DNA of 64,000 nucleotides from Rhodococcus triatomae. Its GTDB lineage: Bacteria > Actinomycetota > Actinomycetes > Mycobacteriales > Mycobacteriaceae. Location: positions 3,100,001 to 3,164,000 of the forward strand of contig NZ_CP048814.1 of assembly GCF_014217785.1 (NCBI RefSeq). The letters are read 5' to 3'. The position numbers and the translations under genes are program-made. The notes below the pieces were generated by a model. That model saw only the letters and a program-made list of their open reading frames with translations. It was not told the DNA's origin and did no database searches. Below, piece by piece: positions 28,102 through 36,921 of this stretch. The number at the start of each line of letters is the position of its first letter. Positions within the stretch are counted from its first letter, which is position 1.

Positions 28102-29115
28102 TCAGCCGTAGGTGTCGAGCAGACGTGCGTGGTACTTCTCGGTGACGTCGGGGTGGGCACGCAGGCGGGACTTGAGCGCGTTGATCCCGTAGACGGAGTG
28201 CAGTGCACCGCCGTGCGCGTCCGGGCCGACGCCCGCGGCCCGCGCTGCGAGTTCCGGAGCCAGTGGCACGCGCGGTAGTTCGCGGTCGAGCCCGGGATCG
28301 AGGAAGAACGGCAAGGACACCCGGTCCGATCCGGGCGGGGGTGGCAGCACCCGGTGGGTGGTCGCCTTCAGGTAACCGTCCGTCGCGATCTCGAGGAGTT
28401 CGCCGATGTTGACGACGAAGTGACCCGGGATCGGATCGACGTCCTGCCACCGCCCGTCGCGCTCGACCTGGAAGCCGGTGCTGCCCGGCTCCGGGTACAG
28501 CAGCGTGAGAGCGCCGACGTCCTTGTGGCTGCCCACACCCTGATCGGTGACGGTGCCGTCGTGGCCCGGGTAGCGGACGATCTCGAGGAGCGGATCAGGA
28601 TCCGCGAAGGCGTCGTCGAAGAAGGACGGTGCGACGCCGAGCGCCTGCGCCCACGCCCGGAGCAATCGCGTCCCGACCGCGGTGGCGTCGGCGATCCACC
28701 GCAGGGCGAGCGGTCGCAGTTCCGGATTCGAGGCCGGCCAGAGGTTCGGCCCGTGCAGGACGTTCCACGGGCGGCCCGGCACCGGTGGGACGGGAGCGCG
28801 TTCCGGGCCGATGTCGAGTTGCTCGCGCCAGTCGACGTAACCCTGCGTGCGTTCGCCGCCGACCCGGGTGTAGCCGCGGAAATGAGGCGAGCGGGTGTTC
28901 TCGATCTCGAGTTTGTCCGCCTCGGGGCGGGCGAAGAATGCCCGTGCCGCCCGGATCAGTTCGGTAGCGGACGATTCGGCGATCCCGTGTCCGCGCAGGT
29001 GGAAGAAACCGATCTCGTGGGTGACCTCGCGCAGGCGCGCCACGGTGGCCCGATGCGTCCGCAGGTCCCCGCCCCGACCGTCGAGGTCGATGATCGGCAG
29101 ATCGGTGCTGCTCAT
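28102..29115 (-). CDS. 2-oxoglutarate/Fe(II)-dependent oxygenase, isopenicillin-N-synthase-like
   Basis: A 337-residue member of the IPNS-like dioxygenase family. The N-terminal DIOX_N segment LPIIDLDGRGGD..REVTHEIGFFHLRGHGI is clear. Iron ligands are the His and Asp of SHKDVGALTLLYPE and the His of KATTHRVLPP; DRVSLPFFLDP supplies the RxS motif for 2-oxoglutarate. NIGELLEIATDGYLKATTHRV is typical of the family. ATG 29115 directly follows GGAGGT. Substrate unknown. Confidence 0.88.
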   Translation of the reverse strand: MSSTDLPIIDLDGRGGDLRTHRATVARLREVTHEIGFFHLRGHGIAESSATELIRAARAFFARPEADKLEIENTRSPHFRGYTRVGGERTQGYVDWREQLDIGPERAPVPPVPGRPWNVLHGPNLWPASNPELRPLALRWIADATAVGTRLLRAWAQALGVAPSFFDDAFADPDPLLEIVRYPGHDGTVTDQGVGSHKDVGALTLLYPEPGSTGFQVERDGRWQDVDPIPGHFVVNIGELLEIATDGYLKATTHRVLPPPPGSDRVSLPFFLDPGLDRELPRVPLAPELAARAAGVGPDAHGGALHSVYGINALKSRLRAHPDVTEKYHARLLDTYG

Positions 29116-29172
29116 ACCTCCACGATTACGCCCCTCGGGCGGCCGCGTCGAGGGTTCGGATCACCGCTGGAT

Positions 29173-30273
29173 TCAAGGACGGGAGTAGGCGGCGCTCTGG
29201 GCGCCGACGAGGTCCACGAGCGTGCGCTGGGCGAGGTTCAGGTCCATCGCGTGCAGACCCCAGTTCGCGCTGGGAAGCGCGGGCAGCAGATCGGCACCGG
29301 GCCCGCCGACCATGAGGACGTTCGGGCCGTCGCCCTCGGTGCACCGGGCGGAGAATTCGGTGGTCCCGCGTCCGGGACCGAACCCGTGGATCGGCGCATC
29401 GTGGTTGTCCCGCAACGATGCCGGATTGGTGCACAGCACCTCGTAGCCGGGCCCGTACGGTAGGTCCGCTCGCGTGCCGGACAGTCCGGGTACCTGCGGA
29501 GGAAGCCCGTAGCGGGTGTCGGGTGGGGGAGGGGCGGAGAACGCCGAGTACGCGACCACGCAGCCGATCTGCGCGGAATCGGTGCAGGCCGGAACCGAGT
29601 CGAAGTCCCCGCCCGTCGACTCGCCCTTGCGGACGAGGACGTCCCCGCCGATGAGGAGCGCCGAGACCAATTGCGACTGTGCCGGTTTCCCGTCGATCCG
29701 GTTGTGGACCAGGGTGCGCAACATGCGCGTGCCCTGCGAGTGCCCGATCAGCACGACGCCGCGGCCGTCGTTGTGGTGGGCGAGGTAGTCGCTCCACGCC
29801 CTGTCGATGTCGTCGTATGCGACGTCCAGCGCGGCCGCGCGTTCGGGTCCGGGGGGCGACGCGAGGCCCTGCAGCGTGCTCTGCCGGTAGACCGGTGCCC
29901 ACACGTTGCAGTGTTCGCCGAACGGCGCGGCCTGGAGCGCGGCCACGCCGCGGACCTCGGGAGTGGCGTCGAGGGTCGCGTTCGGTGTCGGCTGCAGCGA
30001 CACGGTGGGGTAGACGTAGAAGCAGTCGATCGGTGCGCCCGAGCGGCCACCGCAGGGATCGTCCGGCCCGCTCGGACGGCACAGCCACGTCGTCGTGTCG
30101 GGAGGGGGTTCCGTCGTGTCGGTGTCGGCTGCCCGCGGCGCCTCGGGTTCGGCCGCAGCCGACGGCGCCACGTTCGACGTGCCGACGGTCGTGACCACCG
30201 CTCCGCCCAGCACGAGGGCCGTCACCGACCAGATGGCCGCCGCAACGGCGCGGGCCCGGACCGGGGTTCTCAT
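29173..30273 (-). CDS. Exported DUF3089 alpha/beta-hydrolase-fold protein
   Basis: A 366-residue secreted or anchored protein. The N-terminal hydrophobic segment AVAAAIWSVTALVLGGAVVTTVGT looks like a signal sequence. DUF3089 landmarks are DCFYVYPTVSLQPTPN, CNVWAPVYRQ and the nucleophile elbow VVLIGHSQGTRML; C-terminal GPNVLMVGGPGADLLPALPSANWGLHAMDLNLAQRTLV completes the fold. Such proteins are predicted esterases or lipases. TAGCAT eight bases before ATG 30273 suggests leaderless transcription. Confidence 0.85.
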   Translation of the reverse strand: MRTPVRARAVAAAIWSVTALVLGGAVVTTVGTSNVAPSAAAEPEAPRAADTDTTEPPPDTTTWLCRPSGPDDPCGGRSGAPIDCFYVYPTVSLQPTPNATLDATPEVRGVAALQAAPFGEHCNVWAPVYRQSTLQGLASPPGPERAAALDVAYDDIDRAWSDYLAHHNDGRGVVLIGHSQGTRMLRTLVHNRIDGKPAQSQLVSALLIGGDVLVRKGESTGGDFDSVPACTDSAQIGCVVAYSAFSAPPPPDTRYGLPPQVPGLSGTRADLPYGPGYEVLCTNPASLRDNHDAPIHGFGPGRGTTEFSARCTEGDGPNVLMVGGPGADLLPALPSANWGLHAMDLNLAQRTLVDLVGAQSAAYSRP

Positions 30274-30293
30274 GGTCCGGGATGCTAGCGCGT

Positions 30294-32474
30294 TCAGCGG
30301 TGGCGCGAGTACGACTCGAGATGTGCCACCTGCGCCGGGTCCAGCGAGGGCCGCACCTTCTCGCGGGCGACGGCGATGTCACCAGCGCCGACGGTCGCGG
30401 CGTCGATGTCTCGGCGCATCGCCGACAACGCCGCCTCGCGTAGCAGTGCGGCGCAATCGGCGGCGGAGTAGCCGTCGAGATCGTGTGCGAGAGCGTCGAG
30501 ATCGACGTCGTCGGCCAGCGGAACCGAACGGCTGGACGTCCGCAGGATCTCCCGTCGCGCCTCGGCGTCAGGCGGCGGGACGAACACCAGGCGCTCGAGT
30601 CGGCCGGGGCGCAGCAGGGCGGGGTCGATGAGGTCGGGCCGGTTCGTGGCACCGAGCACCACGACGTCCCGCAGGGGCTCGACGCCGTCGAGTTCGGTGA
30701 GGAGTGCCGCGACCACCCGATCGGAGACCCCGGAGTCCGAGCTCTGACCGCGCCGCGGTGCCAGTGCGTCCACCTCGTCGAGGAAGATCAGCGACGGCGC
30801 CGAATCCCTGGCGCGCTGGAACAATTCGCGCACCGCCTTCTCGGAGGCGCCGACCCACTTGTCCATCAGCTCCGCCCCCTTGACGGCGTGGACGCTGAGC
30901 TGGCCGGAACTGGCGAGCGCCCGCACCAGGTACGTCTTGCCGCAACCGGGAGGGCCGTAGAGCAGTACTCCGCGCGGCGGGTCCACGCCCAGACGCGCGA
31001 AGGAATCAGGATGCTGCAGCGGCCACAGCACCGCTTCGGTGAGCGCCTGTTTCGTCTCCACCATGTCACCCACGTCGTCGAGAGTGACACTGCCGATCGC
31101 GAGTTCCTCGGTGCCCGAACGGGACAGCGGACGGATCACGTCGAGGGCGCCCACCAGATCCTCCTGGATCAGGACGGGCTCCTCCCTGCTCCTGGCCGCG
31201 CGTGACGCCGCGCGCAGTGCCGCCTCGCGACACAGGGCCGCGAGGTCGGCGACCACGAAGCCGGGTGAACGCGCCGCGACGACGCCGAGGTCGAGGCTCT
31301 CCGTCGGGGCGGTGAGCAGGAGTAGTTCCAGTAGCGACCGCCGCACGGCCGCGTCGGGGAGGGTCAGCGCGAGCTCACGGTCACACAGATCCTGTCCGCG
31401 TACCCGCGGGTCGAGGGTCTCCGGCCGGGCCGACGTCGCGACGAACGCGACTCCCGGCGTCTCCACGGCGCGACGCAACTGCTCGAGAATCAGGGCGGAC
31501 ACGGGGTCCGGCGGGTCGGGGAGCAGGGCGTCGACGTCGGTGACGAGCAGGACACCGCCCGAGCGCACCGCGTCCACCGCGTTGCTCACCTGCTCGAGCC
31601 GGGACGACGACTCGGTGGCACCGACACTGGGCCCGTCGAGTTCGACCGTCCGCCTGTCGGCGAGCACCGCGCGGGCGAGCGAGGCCTTGCCGACGCCCGC
31701 CGGGCCGGTGACCAGCACGCCGAGATGCGGTGAGGCGCCGAGCTTGCGGAGCAGTTCCGGTTCGTCGAGGGCGAGCGAGAGCCATTCGGTGAGCCGCGCT
31801 GCCTGCGCCTGTGCCCCGACGAGGCTTTCCACCGGCAGTGGCGGAGTCCCGCCCGAATCCGGGCTCTCCCCGCTCGCCGGGGAGGCGGCGGAGGGCGCCG
31901 CTTCCGGGGCCCGGCCGTTGCCCCACAACACCGCGGTGTTCGGTTGCACGCTGACCGGTGCACCCACCGGGTCCGCTCCGGTCACGGTGAGTAGTTCCGA
32001 CGTCCACGCCACACCGAACGTGCGGGACAGCGCCTGGGTCGCCGGTGCCGTGCTGGTCCCCGGCCCGAGGTCACGGGGAAGCAGTGACACGGTGTCGCCG
32101 ACGGTGACGACCTTCCCGAGCAACGCCTGCCGCAGCGTCGTCTCGGAGATCGAGCCGACCGCGAGTGCGGACCCGGACACGGTCACCGTTCGCGCCCCGT
32201 ACACCGTCACCGGAGTCACCATGACGGTCGAGTTCTCGGTGAGACCCGCGTTCGACATGGTCACGTCGTCGAGGAGCACGGTGCCCGTGGGGAATCCGGC
32301 AGGCGCGCGCCCCGCGACGGCCGCGGTCGTACGCGCACCGATCAGGGACACGGCGTCCCATTCGCGCAGACCGAGCGCGGCCAGCGCCTCCGGGTGCAGT
32401 CGCACGACCCCGCGTCGAGCGTCGGCGGCCGACGGATTCAGTCGTACGGTGAGCGCGAGTTCGGCGGAGGTCAC
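30294..32474 (-). CDS. CDC48/VAT-like double AAA ATPase (Rv0435c-like)
   Basis: A 726-residue ATPase. A CDC48-type N-domain (about 1-190) precedes two AAA modules. Module 1 has a divergent Walker A, GPAGVGKAS, and VLLVTDVDAL; module 2 has the canonical GPPGCGKT, SLIFLDEVDALAP, GATNRPDLIDPALLRPGRLE and WVGASEKAVRELF, so most ATPase activity is probably in module 2 (inference). Such proteins unfold or remodel substrates. GTG 32474 has TAGGCT eight bases upstream. Next to pssA-psd as in M. tuberculosis. Confidence 0.9.
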   Translation of the reverse strand: MTSAELALTVRLNPSAADARRGVVRLHPEALAALGLREWDAVSLIGARTTAAVAGRAPAGFPTGTVLLDDVTMSNAGLTENSTVMVTPVTVYGARTVTVSGSALAVGSISETTLRQALLGKVVTVGDTVSLLPRDLGPGTSTAPATQALSRTFGVAWTSELLTVTGADPVGAPVSVQPNTAVLWGNGRAPEAAPSAASPASGESPDSGGTPPLPVESLVGAQAQAARLTEWLSLALDEPELLRKLGASPHLGVLVTGPAGVGKASLARAVLADRRTVELDGPSVGATESSSRLEQVSNAVDAVRSGGVLLVTDVDALLPDPPDPVSALILEQLRRAVETPGVAFVATSARPETLDPRVRGQDLCDRELALTLPDAAVRRSLLELLLLTAPTESLDLGVVAARSPGFVVADLAALCREAALRAASRAARSREEPVLIQEDLVGALDVIRPLSRSGTEELAIGSVTLDDVGDMVETKQALTEAVLWPLQHPDSFARLGVDPPRGVLLYGPPGCGKTYLVRALASSGQLSVHAVKGAELMDKWVGASEKAVRELFQRARDSAPSLIFLDEVDALAPRRGQSSDSGVSDRVVAALLTELDGVEPLRDVVVLGATNRPDLIDPALLRPGRLERLVFVPPPDAEARREILRTSSRSVPLADDVDLDALAHDLDGYSAADCAALLREAALSAMRRDIDAATVGAGDIAVAREKVRPSLDPAQVAHLESYSRHR

Positions 32475-32542
32475 GAGAGAAGAGCCTACGTGGCACGGTC
32501 GACGACCGAACGACGCCCGCGCCGCCGTTACTCGGGCCGGAC

Positions 32543-33394
32543 CTACCGCCCCCCGCCGGGCCTGCGCAGCCCCAGCCGGGCGGCCGAGCGCCGGCTCTCC
32601 GGGTCCGGTCGGCGCCGGATCGCGCGCCGCTCGGCGGGTTTGATGTCCCAGGTCTCCGGCCGGGCGGCCACCCAGCGCTGGGAGCGCACCGCGAACGGGA
32701 TGTGGACCAGATAGACGGCCACCAGGAAGATCACCAGAACGAACGGGTAGGTGATGAGAGCGGCCGCCAGCAACGCCACCAGCACCAGCAGGCCCGCCAC
32801 CATGTGCGACGGGACGGACACCGTCTTCATCGCCAGTGTCGGGATCCGGGACACCGCCAGCGCGGCCGCGCCGACGATCCACGCCGCCACGACGGGATAG
32901 GACGTCCACCATCCGTCGCCCCACTGGGCGGCGGCAGCGAGCGGGGCAACCGCGACCAGGGCCGCGGCGGGAGCGGGGACACCGACGAAGTACTCCCGCG
33001 CATATCCGGGCACGTCGTCGTCATCGAGCAGGGTGTTGAAGCGCGCCAGCCGGAGCACGATGCACACGACGTAGACGAGCGCGGTGATCCAGCCGTAGCT
33101 CTGCCCGTCGAGCAGGGTCACGTACAGCACCAGCGCCGGGGCGACACCGAACGAGATCGCGTCGGCGAGGGAGTCGAGTTCGGCACCGATCCTGCTGGTG
33201 GCGTCGAGCAGCCGGGCGAGACGGCCGTCCAGCGAGTCGAGGATCGCGGCCGCGCCGATCATCGCGATCGCGATGCCGATCTCGCCGTCGAGCGCGAACT
33301 TCACCGCGGACAGTCCGCCGCACAGAGCCAGAACGGTGATGACGCTGGGAAGGAGTCGCACCGGTCGGCGGCGCTTCTTCGGGTCGGTGGTCAC
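32543..33394 (-). CDS. pssA: CDP-diacylglycerol-serine O-phosphatidyltransferase
   Basis: A 283-residue integral membrane enzyme that makes phosphatidylserine. The CDP-alcohol phosphotransferase motif DGxxARx8Gx3Dx3D appears as [26 protein letters not shown] with all aspartates. About eight membrane segments follow, and a basic C-terminal tail. GTG 33394 overlaps the psd stop codon by four bases, so psd and pssA are cotranscribed in pathway-reverse order. Confidence 0.93.
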   Translation of the reverse strand: MTTDPKKRRRPVRLLPSVITVLALCGGLSAVKFALDGEIGIAIAMIGAAAILDSLDGRLARLLDATSRIGAELDSLADAISFGVAPALVLYVTLLDGQSYGWITALVYVVCIVLRLARFNTLLDDDDVPGYAREYFVGVPAPAAALVAVAPLAAAAQWGDGWWTSYPVVAAWIVGAAALAVSRIPTLAMKTVSVPSHMVAGLLVLVALLAAALITYPFVLVIFLVAVYLVHIPFAVRSQRWVAARPETWDIKPAERRAIRRRPDPESRRSAARLGLRRPGGGR

Positions 33395-34104
33395 GGCAGC
33401 GTCGCGAGGACCGTTTCGCCCCCGATGGTCCGCTGGCCGCGCTCCACCAGCAGAGTCGTGCCCTCCGGGAAGTAGGTGTCCACCCGGGAACCGAAACGGA
33501 TCAGGCCGTAGGTGTCGCCGATCGTGATCTTGTCTCCCTCGCGGGCGTCGCACACGATGCGTCGGGCCAGCAGACCGGCGATCTGGACGACGGCCACGTC
33601 GTGCCCGTCGACCGTGCGCAACACCATGCTGTTGCGTTCGTTCACCTCGCTGGCGTCGGCGAGATCCGCGGAGAGGAACTGGCCGGCCTGGTAGGCGACC
33701 TTCTCGACGGTTCCGGCCACCGGGCTGCGCTGGACGTGGACGTCGAGCACGGACAGGAAGATGCTCACGCGGTGCAGCGGTGCGTCGCCGAGCCCGAGCT
33801 CGGCGGGCGGGACCGCGCGGTCGACGAGGGCGATCTCGCCGTCGGCGGGCGCGACGGCGACACCGGCGCGATTGGGCGGTACCCGGTGCGGATGCCGGAA
33901 GAAGGCCGCACAGGCGGCCGCGGAGACCAGGCCCGCGCGGCGCACCCACTTGCGGCGTCGACCGAGCAGTGCGACTCCGAGGGGCGCGAGCACGAACGGC
34001 ACGCCTGCCGGATGCAGCGGGGGGACGGCGTCGCGGACGAGGTCGACGACGTGTCCGATCCCGGTGGACTGCGGGGTTCCGGGGGGTGTGGGCTTACGGG
34101 CCAC
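33391..34104 (-). CDS. psd: Phosphatidylserine decarboxylase proenzyme
   Basis: A 237-residue short-type Psd that makes phosphatidylethanolamine. Two N-terminal hydrophobic segments are followed by [35 protein letters not shown] (catalytic His) and the self-cleavage site [13 protein letters not shown], where Gly-Ser cleavage makes the pyruvoyl group. GTG 34104 has AGAGGAG just upstream. Operon with pssA. Confidence 0.94.
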   Translation of the reverse strand: MARKPTPPGTPQSTGIGHVVDLVRDAVPPLHPAGVPFVLAPLGVALLGRRRKWVRRAGLVSAAACAAFFRHPHRVPPNRAGVAVAPADGEIALVDRAVPPAELGLGDAPLHRVSIFLSVLDVHVQRSPVAGTVEKVAYQAGQFLSADLADASEVNERNSMVLRTVDGHDVAVVQIAGLLARRIVCDAREGDKITIGDTYGLIRFGSRVDTYFPEGTTLLVERGQRTIGGETVLATLP

Positions 34105-34185
34105 GGGCTCCTCTTACGTTCGGGGGCGGTACGTCCCGGAGGACGTGGTCGATGACACAGGTTAACCGAGACGCGCCCCGCCGGG

Positions 34186-35193
34186 TCAGGCGTCGGCGAC
34201 CGGCATCAACAGGGAGACCGTTCCGGGAGCGTCGGCGGCCCGCAACTCGACCGGGGCCCAGGGGCCCGCGGTGGTGACGGTGAGGCGCCCGCCGGGCAGT
34301 GCGTCCACGGCCTCGCGGAGGTGCCGGGCCGGCACCAGGACCTGCGGACCCGAGGTGTCGTCGGCTCCGCCGGTCACGCCCGGCGCGGCCAGACGGACCC
34401 GTCCGCCCGCACCGCAACGGACGGAGACGGTCTCCGCGGTGGACGCCCGGCGCACTCGGTCCCGGTCGAGTTCGCCGACGGTGCCGGGCCGCGGGGCCAG
34501 CACGACGCGGTAGTCCGGGAAGGTCTCGGGCAGTGCCGTCGCACGTGCGATCCCGGCCGGCCCGGACAGGGTGACGGTGTCGGCACGGCGGGACAGCGAG
34601 GCGACACCGGGGCCAGGGAGGTGGTCGTGTACCGCCGTCCGCAGGAACTCGGAGGGGACGAGCGTCGAGAACTCATCCGATCCGGGCGCGGCCACCTCGG
34701 TCACCGCCATCCGGTAGCGATCGGTGGCGACCAGCCGCAGCGCGGTGCCGTCGCACTCGACCAGGACGCCGCGGAGCGCGGCGAACGGTGAGTGTGGGTC
34801 GCAGGCGTAGAGCACGGACTCGACCGCCGCTGCGAGTGCACCGGCGGAGACGGTGGCCGAGGAGGTCGGGGTCACCCGGTCGGTGATCAGCGAGTGCAGC
34901 CGCGACGTCTGGGACCGCGCCTCGTCGAGGGCGCGTTCGAGCCGCCTGACGTGTGCGGCGAGGACGCCGTGGGGGTCGTCGCCGCGCAGTACCTCGACCA
35001 TCTCGCGGACCGGGAGGCCGATCCCGCGCATGCCCGCGACGAGCCGTGCCTGGTCCACCTGGTCGAACGTGTACCGGCGGTATCCGGTGTGCGGATCGAC
35101 GGTGTGCGGTACGAGGACGCCGACCTTGTCGTAGTACCGCAGGGAGCTGACGGACAGTCCGGACTCGCGGGCGAGGTCGCCGATGCTCAGCAC
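34186..35193 (-). CDS. MerR-type regulator fused to a beta-sliding-clamp-like domain
   Basis: A 335-residue fusion. Residues 1-70 are a MerR helix-turn-helix (LSIGDLARESGLSVSSLRYYDKVG..GYRRYTFDQVDQARLV), followed by a short coiled coil to about 115. Residues 130-330 resemble DnaN clamp domains: FAALRGVLVECDGTALRLVATDRYRMAV, STLVPSEFLRTAV, TLSGPAGIARATALPETFPDY. The MerR part should bind DNA; the clamp-like part may sense a ligand or DNA structure (inference). GTG 35193 overlaps the upstream gene's end by seven bases. Confidence 0.85.
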   Translation of the reverse strand: MLSIGDLARESGLSVSSLRYYDKVGVLVPHTVDPHTGYRRYTFDQVDQARLVAGMRGIGLPVREMVEVLRGDDPHGVLAAHVRRLERALDEARSQTSRLHSLITDRVTPTSSATVSAGALAAAVESVLYACDPHSPFAALRGVLVECDGTALRLVATDRYRMAVTEVAAPGSDEFSTLVPSEFLRTAVHDHLPGPGVASLSRRADTVTLSGPAGIARATALPETFPDYRVVLAPRPGTVGELDRDRVRRASTAETVSVRCGAGGRVRLAAPGVTGGADDTSGPQVLVPARHLREAVDALPGGRLTVTTAGPWAPVELRAADAPGTVSLLMPVADA

Positions 35194-35672
35194 GTGTGCG
35201 CTCCTCGCCCCTCGCCGGGAGTGGGGATCTCCCCGCGCAACCGTGTGATCGCGTCCCGGATCATCCGACCGTAGTCGTCGTCGGCGAGGTGACGGCAGTG
35301 CAGCTGCGCTCGGTCGAGGTGTTCCGCGGCGGCTGCCGCGTTTCCGAGCTTCGCGTAGGCGGCCGCGGCATTGAGATGCAGCGAGGGGAGGAATCCGGCC
35401 ACCCGCAGCGACGGGTGGTGTCGCTGTGCGCGGGCGTCGGTGAGCGCGGGCACCGCGTCGAGCGCGCGCAGGTCCCATTCGAGTTCGCGGGCCGGATCGT
35501 CCTGAACATCTGCGGCGAAGTGCGCGAGGGTCACCACGTGCAGGGGATCGCCCGCCTCCTCGACCTGTTCCCAGAGCTTCTCGAATGCGCCGCGGGCCCG
35601 GTCCCGCTCACCGGCGACGGCAAGTTCCTGCGCGCGCCCGATCTCGGCCATGACGTGGTCTTCGATGTCCAT
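35187..35672 (-). CDS. TPR-like helical protein of unknown function
   Basis: A 161-residue all-helical protein with Ala/Leu-rich pairs resembling tetratricopeptide repeats: AQELAVAGERDRARGAFEKLWE, VVTLAHFAADVQDDPARELEWD, LNAAAAYAKLGNAAAAAEHLDRA. Such proteins usually mediate protein contacts. It overlaps the MerR fusion gene by seven bases, so the two probably act together. No closer family recognised. Confidence 0.75.
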   Translation of the reverse strand: MDIEDHVMAEIGRAQELAVAGERDRARGAFEKLWEQVEEAGDPLHVVTLAHFAADVQDDPARELEWDLRALDAVPALTDARAQRHHPSLRVAGFLPSLHLNAAAAYAKLGNAAAAAEHLDRAQLHCRHLADDDYGRMIRDAITRLRGEIPTPGEGRGAHTC

Positions 35673-35729
35673 GGTGACGAGGCTGAGCCCTCGACCTGGT
35701 CGAGGGTCAACCGGCGGGCGCCGTGGTGC

Positions 35730-36191
35730 TCAGACCCGGGCGGATTCGGCTTCCTTCTTGATCCGCTGCAGGCTGGCGTTCATGCCCTGCACGAGTTCGC
35801 TCTCGAAGTCCTCGTTGCCGCCCAGGACGTTCTTGACCAGGAACTGGGACAGCGTGGAGGTCCCGGTCGGTGCCTCGCGGCGCTCGGTGACCCGCGTTCC
35901 GGTCTCGGTCGGCTCGAGCTCGTACGACCAGATGGTGCGGTTCTCCACGATGCGGAAGGCGACGGCCTTGTTCGGCACGAAGCGGACGACCTTCGCCGTG
36001 GTCGGCCAGACGAGCAGGCCCTTGCGGTTGATGTTGATCGTGCGGGTGCCCTCCGCGACCGCCCCACCGACGATGTGCATTCGGCGGCACTGGGGGCTCC
36101 ACTCTCCCATCCGCTTCAGATCGGCGACGACGGCCCAGACGTCCTGGGGGGAGGCGTCGATGTCGATGACGGCTTCGAGTGTGTTGGCCAC
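35730..36191 (-). CDS. SRPBCC/START-fold protein
   Basis: A 153-residue protein of the SRPBCC superfamily (polyketide cyclase/dehydrase-like). The start LEAVIDIDASPQDVWAVVADLKRMGEWSPQC is the classic beginning of the fold; VRFVPNKAVAFRIVENRTIWSYELEPTETGTRVTERRE is the central sheet and the last 40 residues form the long helix. These bind small hydrophobic ligands. Ligand and pathway are unknown. Confidence 0.85.
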   Translation of the reverse strand: MANTLEAVIDIDASPQDVWAVVADLKRMGEWSPQCRRMHIVGGAVAEGTRTININRKGLLVWPTTAKVVRFVPNKAVAFRIVENRTIWSYELEPTETGTRVTERREAPTGTSTLSQFLVKNVLGGNEDFESELVQGMNASLQRIKKEAESARV

Positions 36192-36439
36192 GATGTCTCC
36201 AGTCGGGAGGGCGCCGGGTCGGCGTCGAGCGGGCGGACGAGTCGAGTGGTACGTGCGGTTACAGCAACTTCTCCAAAGTGTACTGGGTCACGTTTGCGCG
36301 GCGACACCCCGGCCGCGGCGGTCGCGTGTGGGCGCGATCGGTGTAACTGTCCGGCGCCGCGTGGAGATGAACCCTGTAGGGCGGTAGCTCGCGCCACCGC
36401 CGGATCGCACAGCAAGTCCGCCAGGGAAGTGATCGCGCC
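36192..36439. other. Intergenic region without a recognisable gene
   Basis: About 250 bases. A locally AT-richer block, TTACAGCAACTTCTCCAAAGTGTACTGGGTCACG in two parts, may hold the promoter of the SRPBCC gene. Nothing else stood out. Confidence 0.4.
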
Positions 36440-36694
36440 ATGAACATTCCTTCGATCCCCCGTCGGGGAGCCGGTGTACTCGGTCGGCGGGACGCCGGTG
36501 TACTCGGTCGGCGGGACGCCGGTGTACTCGGTCGGCGGGACGCCGGTGTACTCGGTCGGCGGGACGCCGGTACCGCCCTTCCGCTCCTGCAGACCGCGAC
36601 GTTCGACGGTGCCCCCGCGACGTGGCCCGGTGAGAAGCTCGAACGGCTGATGACGCCCCGCGAGATCGAACTGGTGGTGCGCGGGCGGCTGTAG
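36440..36694 (+). CDS. Small repeat-containing hypothetical protein
   Basis: An 84-residue open frame with strong GC bias at third positions. After [10 protein letters not shown] it has four copies of the octapeptide AGVLGRRD from exact 24-base DNA repeats (36470-36565), then [20 protein letters not shown] and [18 protein letters not shown], which looks like a real protein tail. AGGGAAG lies about 10 bases upstream of the ATG. No family recognised; it could be spurious around a tandem repeat, but the in-frame unit length and tail argue for coding. Confidence 0.42.
   Translation: MNIPSIPRRGAGVLGRRDAGVLGRRDAGVLGRRDAGVLGRRDAGTALPLLQTATFDGAPATWPGEKLERLMTPREIELVVRGRL
36470..36565. repeat. 24-bp tandem repeat, four exact copies
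   Basis: The unit begins GCCGGTGTACTCGGTCGGCG and is repeated four times without a mismatch inside the small ORF. A length of 24 keeps the frame in any copy number, so variation would change only the number of AGVLGRRD units. Confidence 0.93.
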
Positions 36695-36921
36695 CGCGGG
36701 CCCCCGATCCCGGCGTACGGAATCCCTCGGCGTCGCGCCGCTGGTCCTTCGGCGACACCGCGTTTGGTCCCGTTCGGCGGGGACCTTCGCTACTCGTCCG
36801 GTGGCCGCGGGCGCCGCGACGATTGCACGCATGTGTGTGCGAAGTGTGTGTCCGTGTGCGTCCCCGAATGTGTCCTCGCGCGTGTCCCGGCAGCGCGCCC
36901 GCGTCACCGGGAGCGTTCGCC

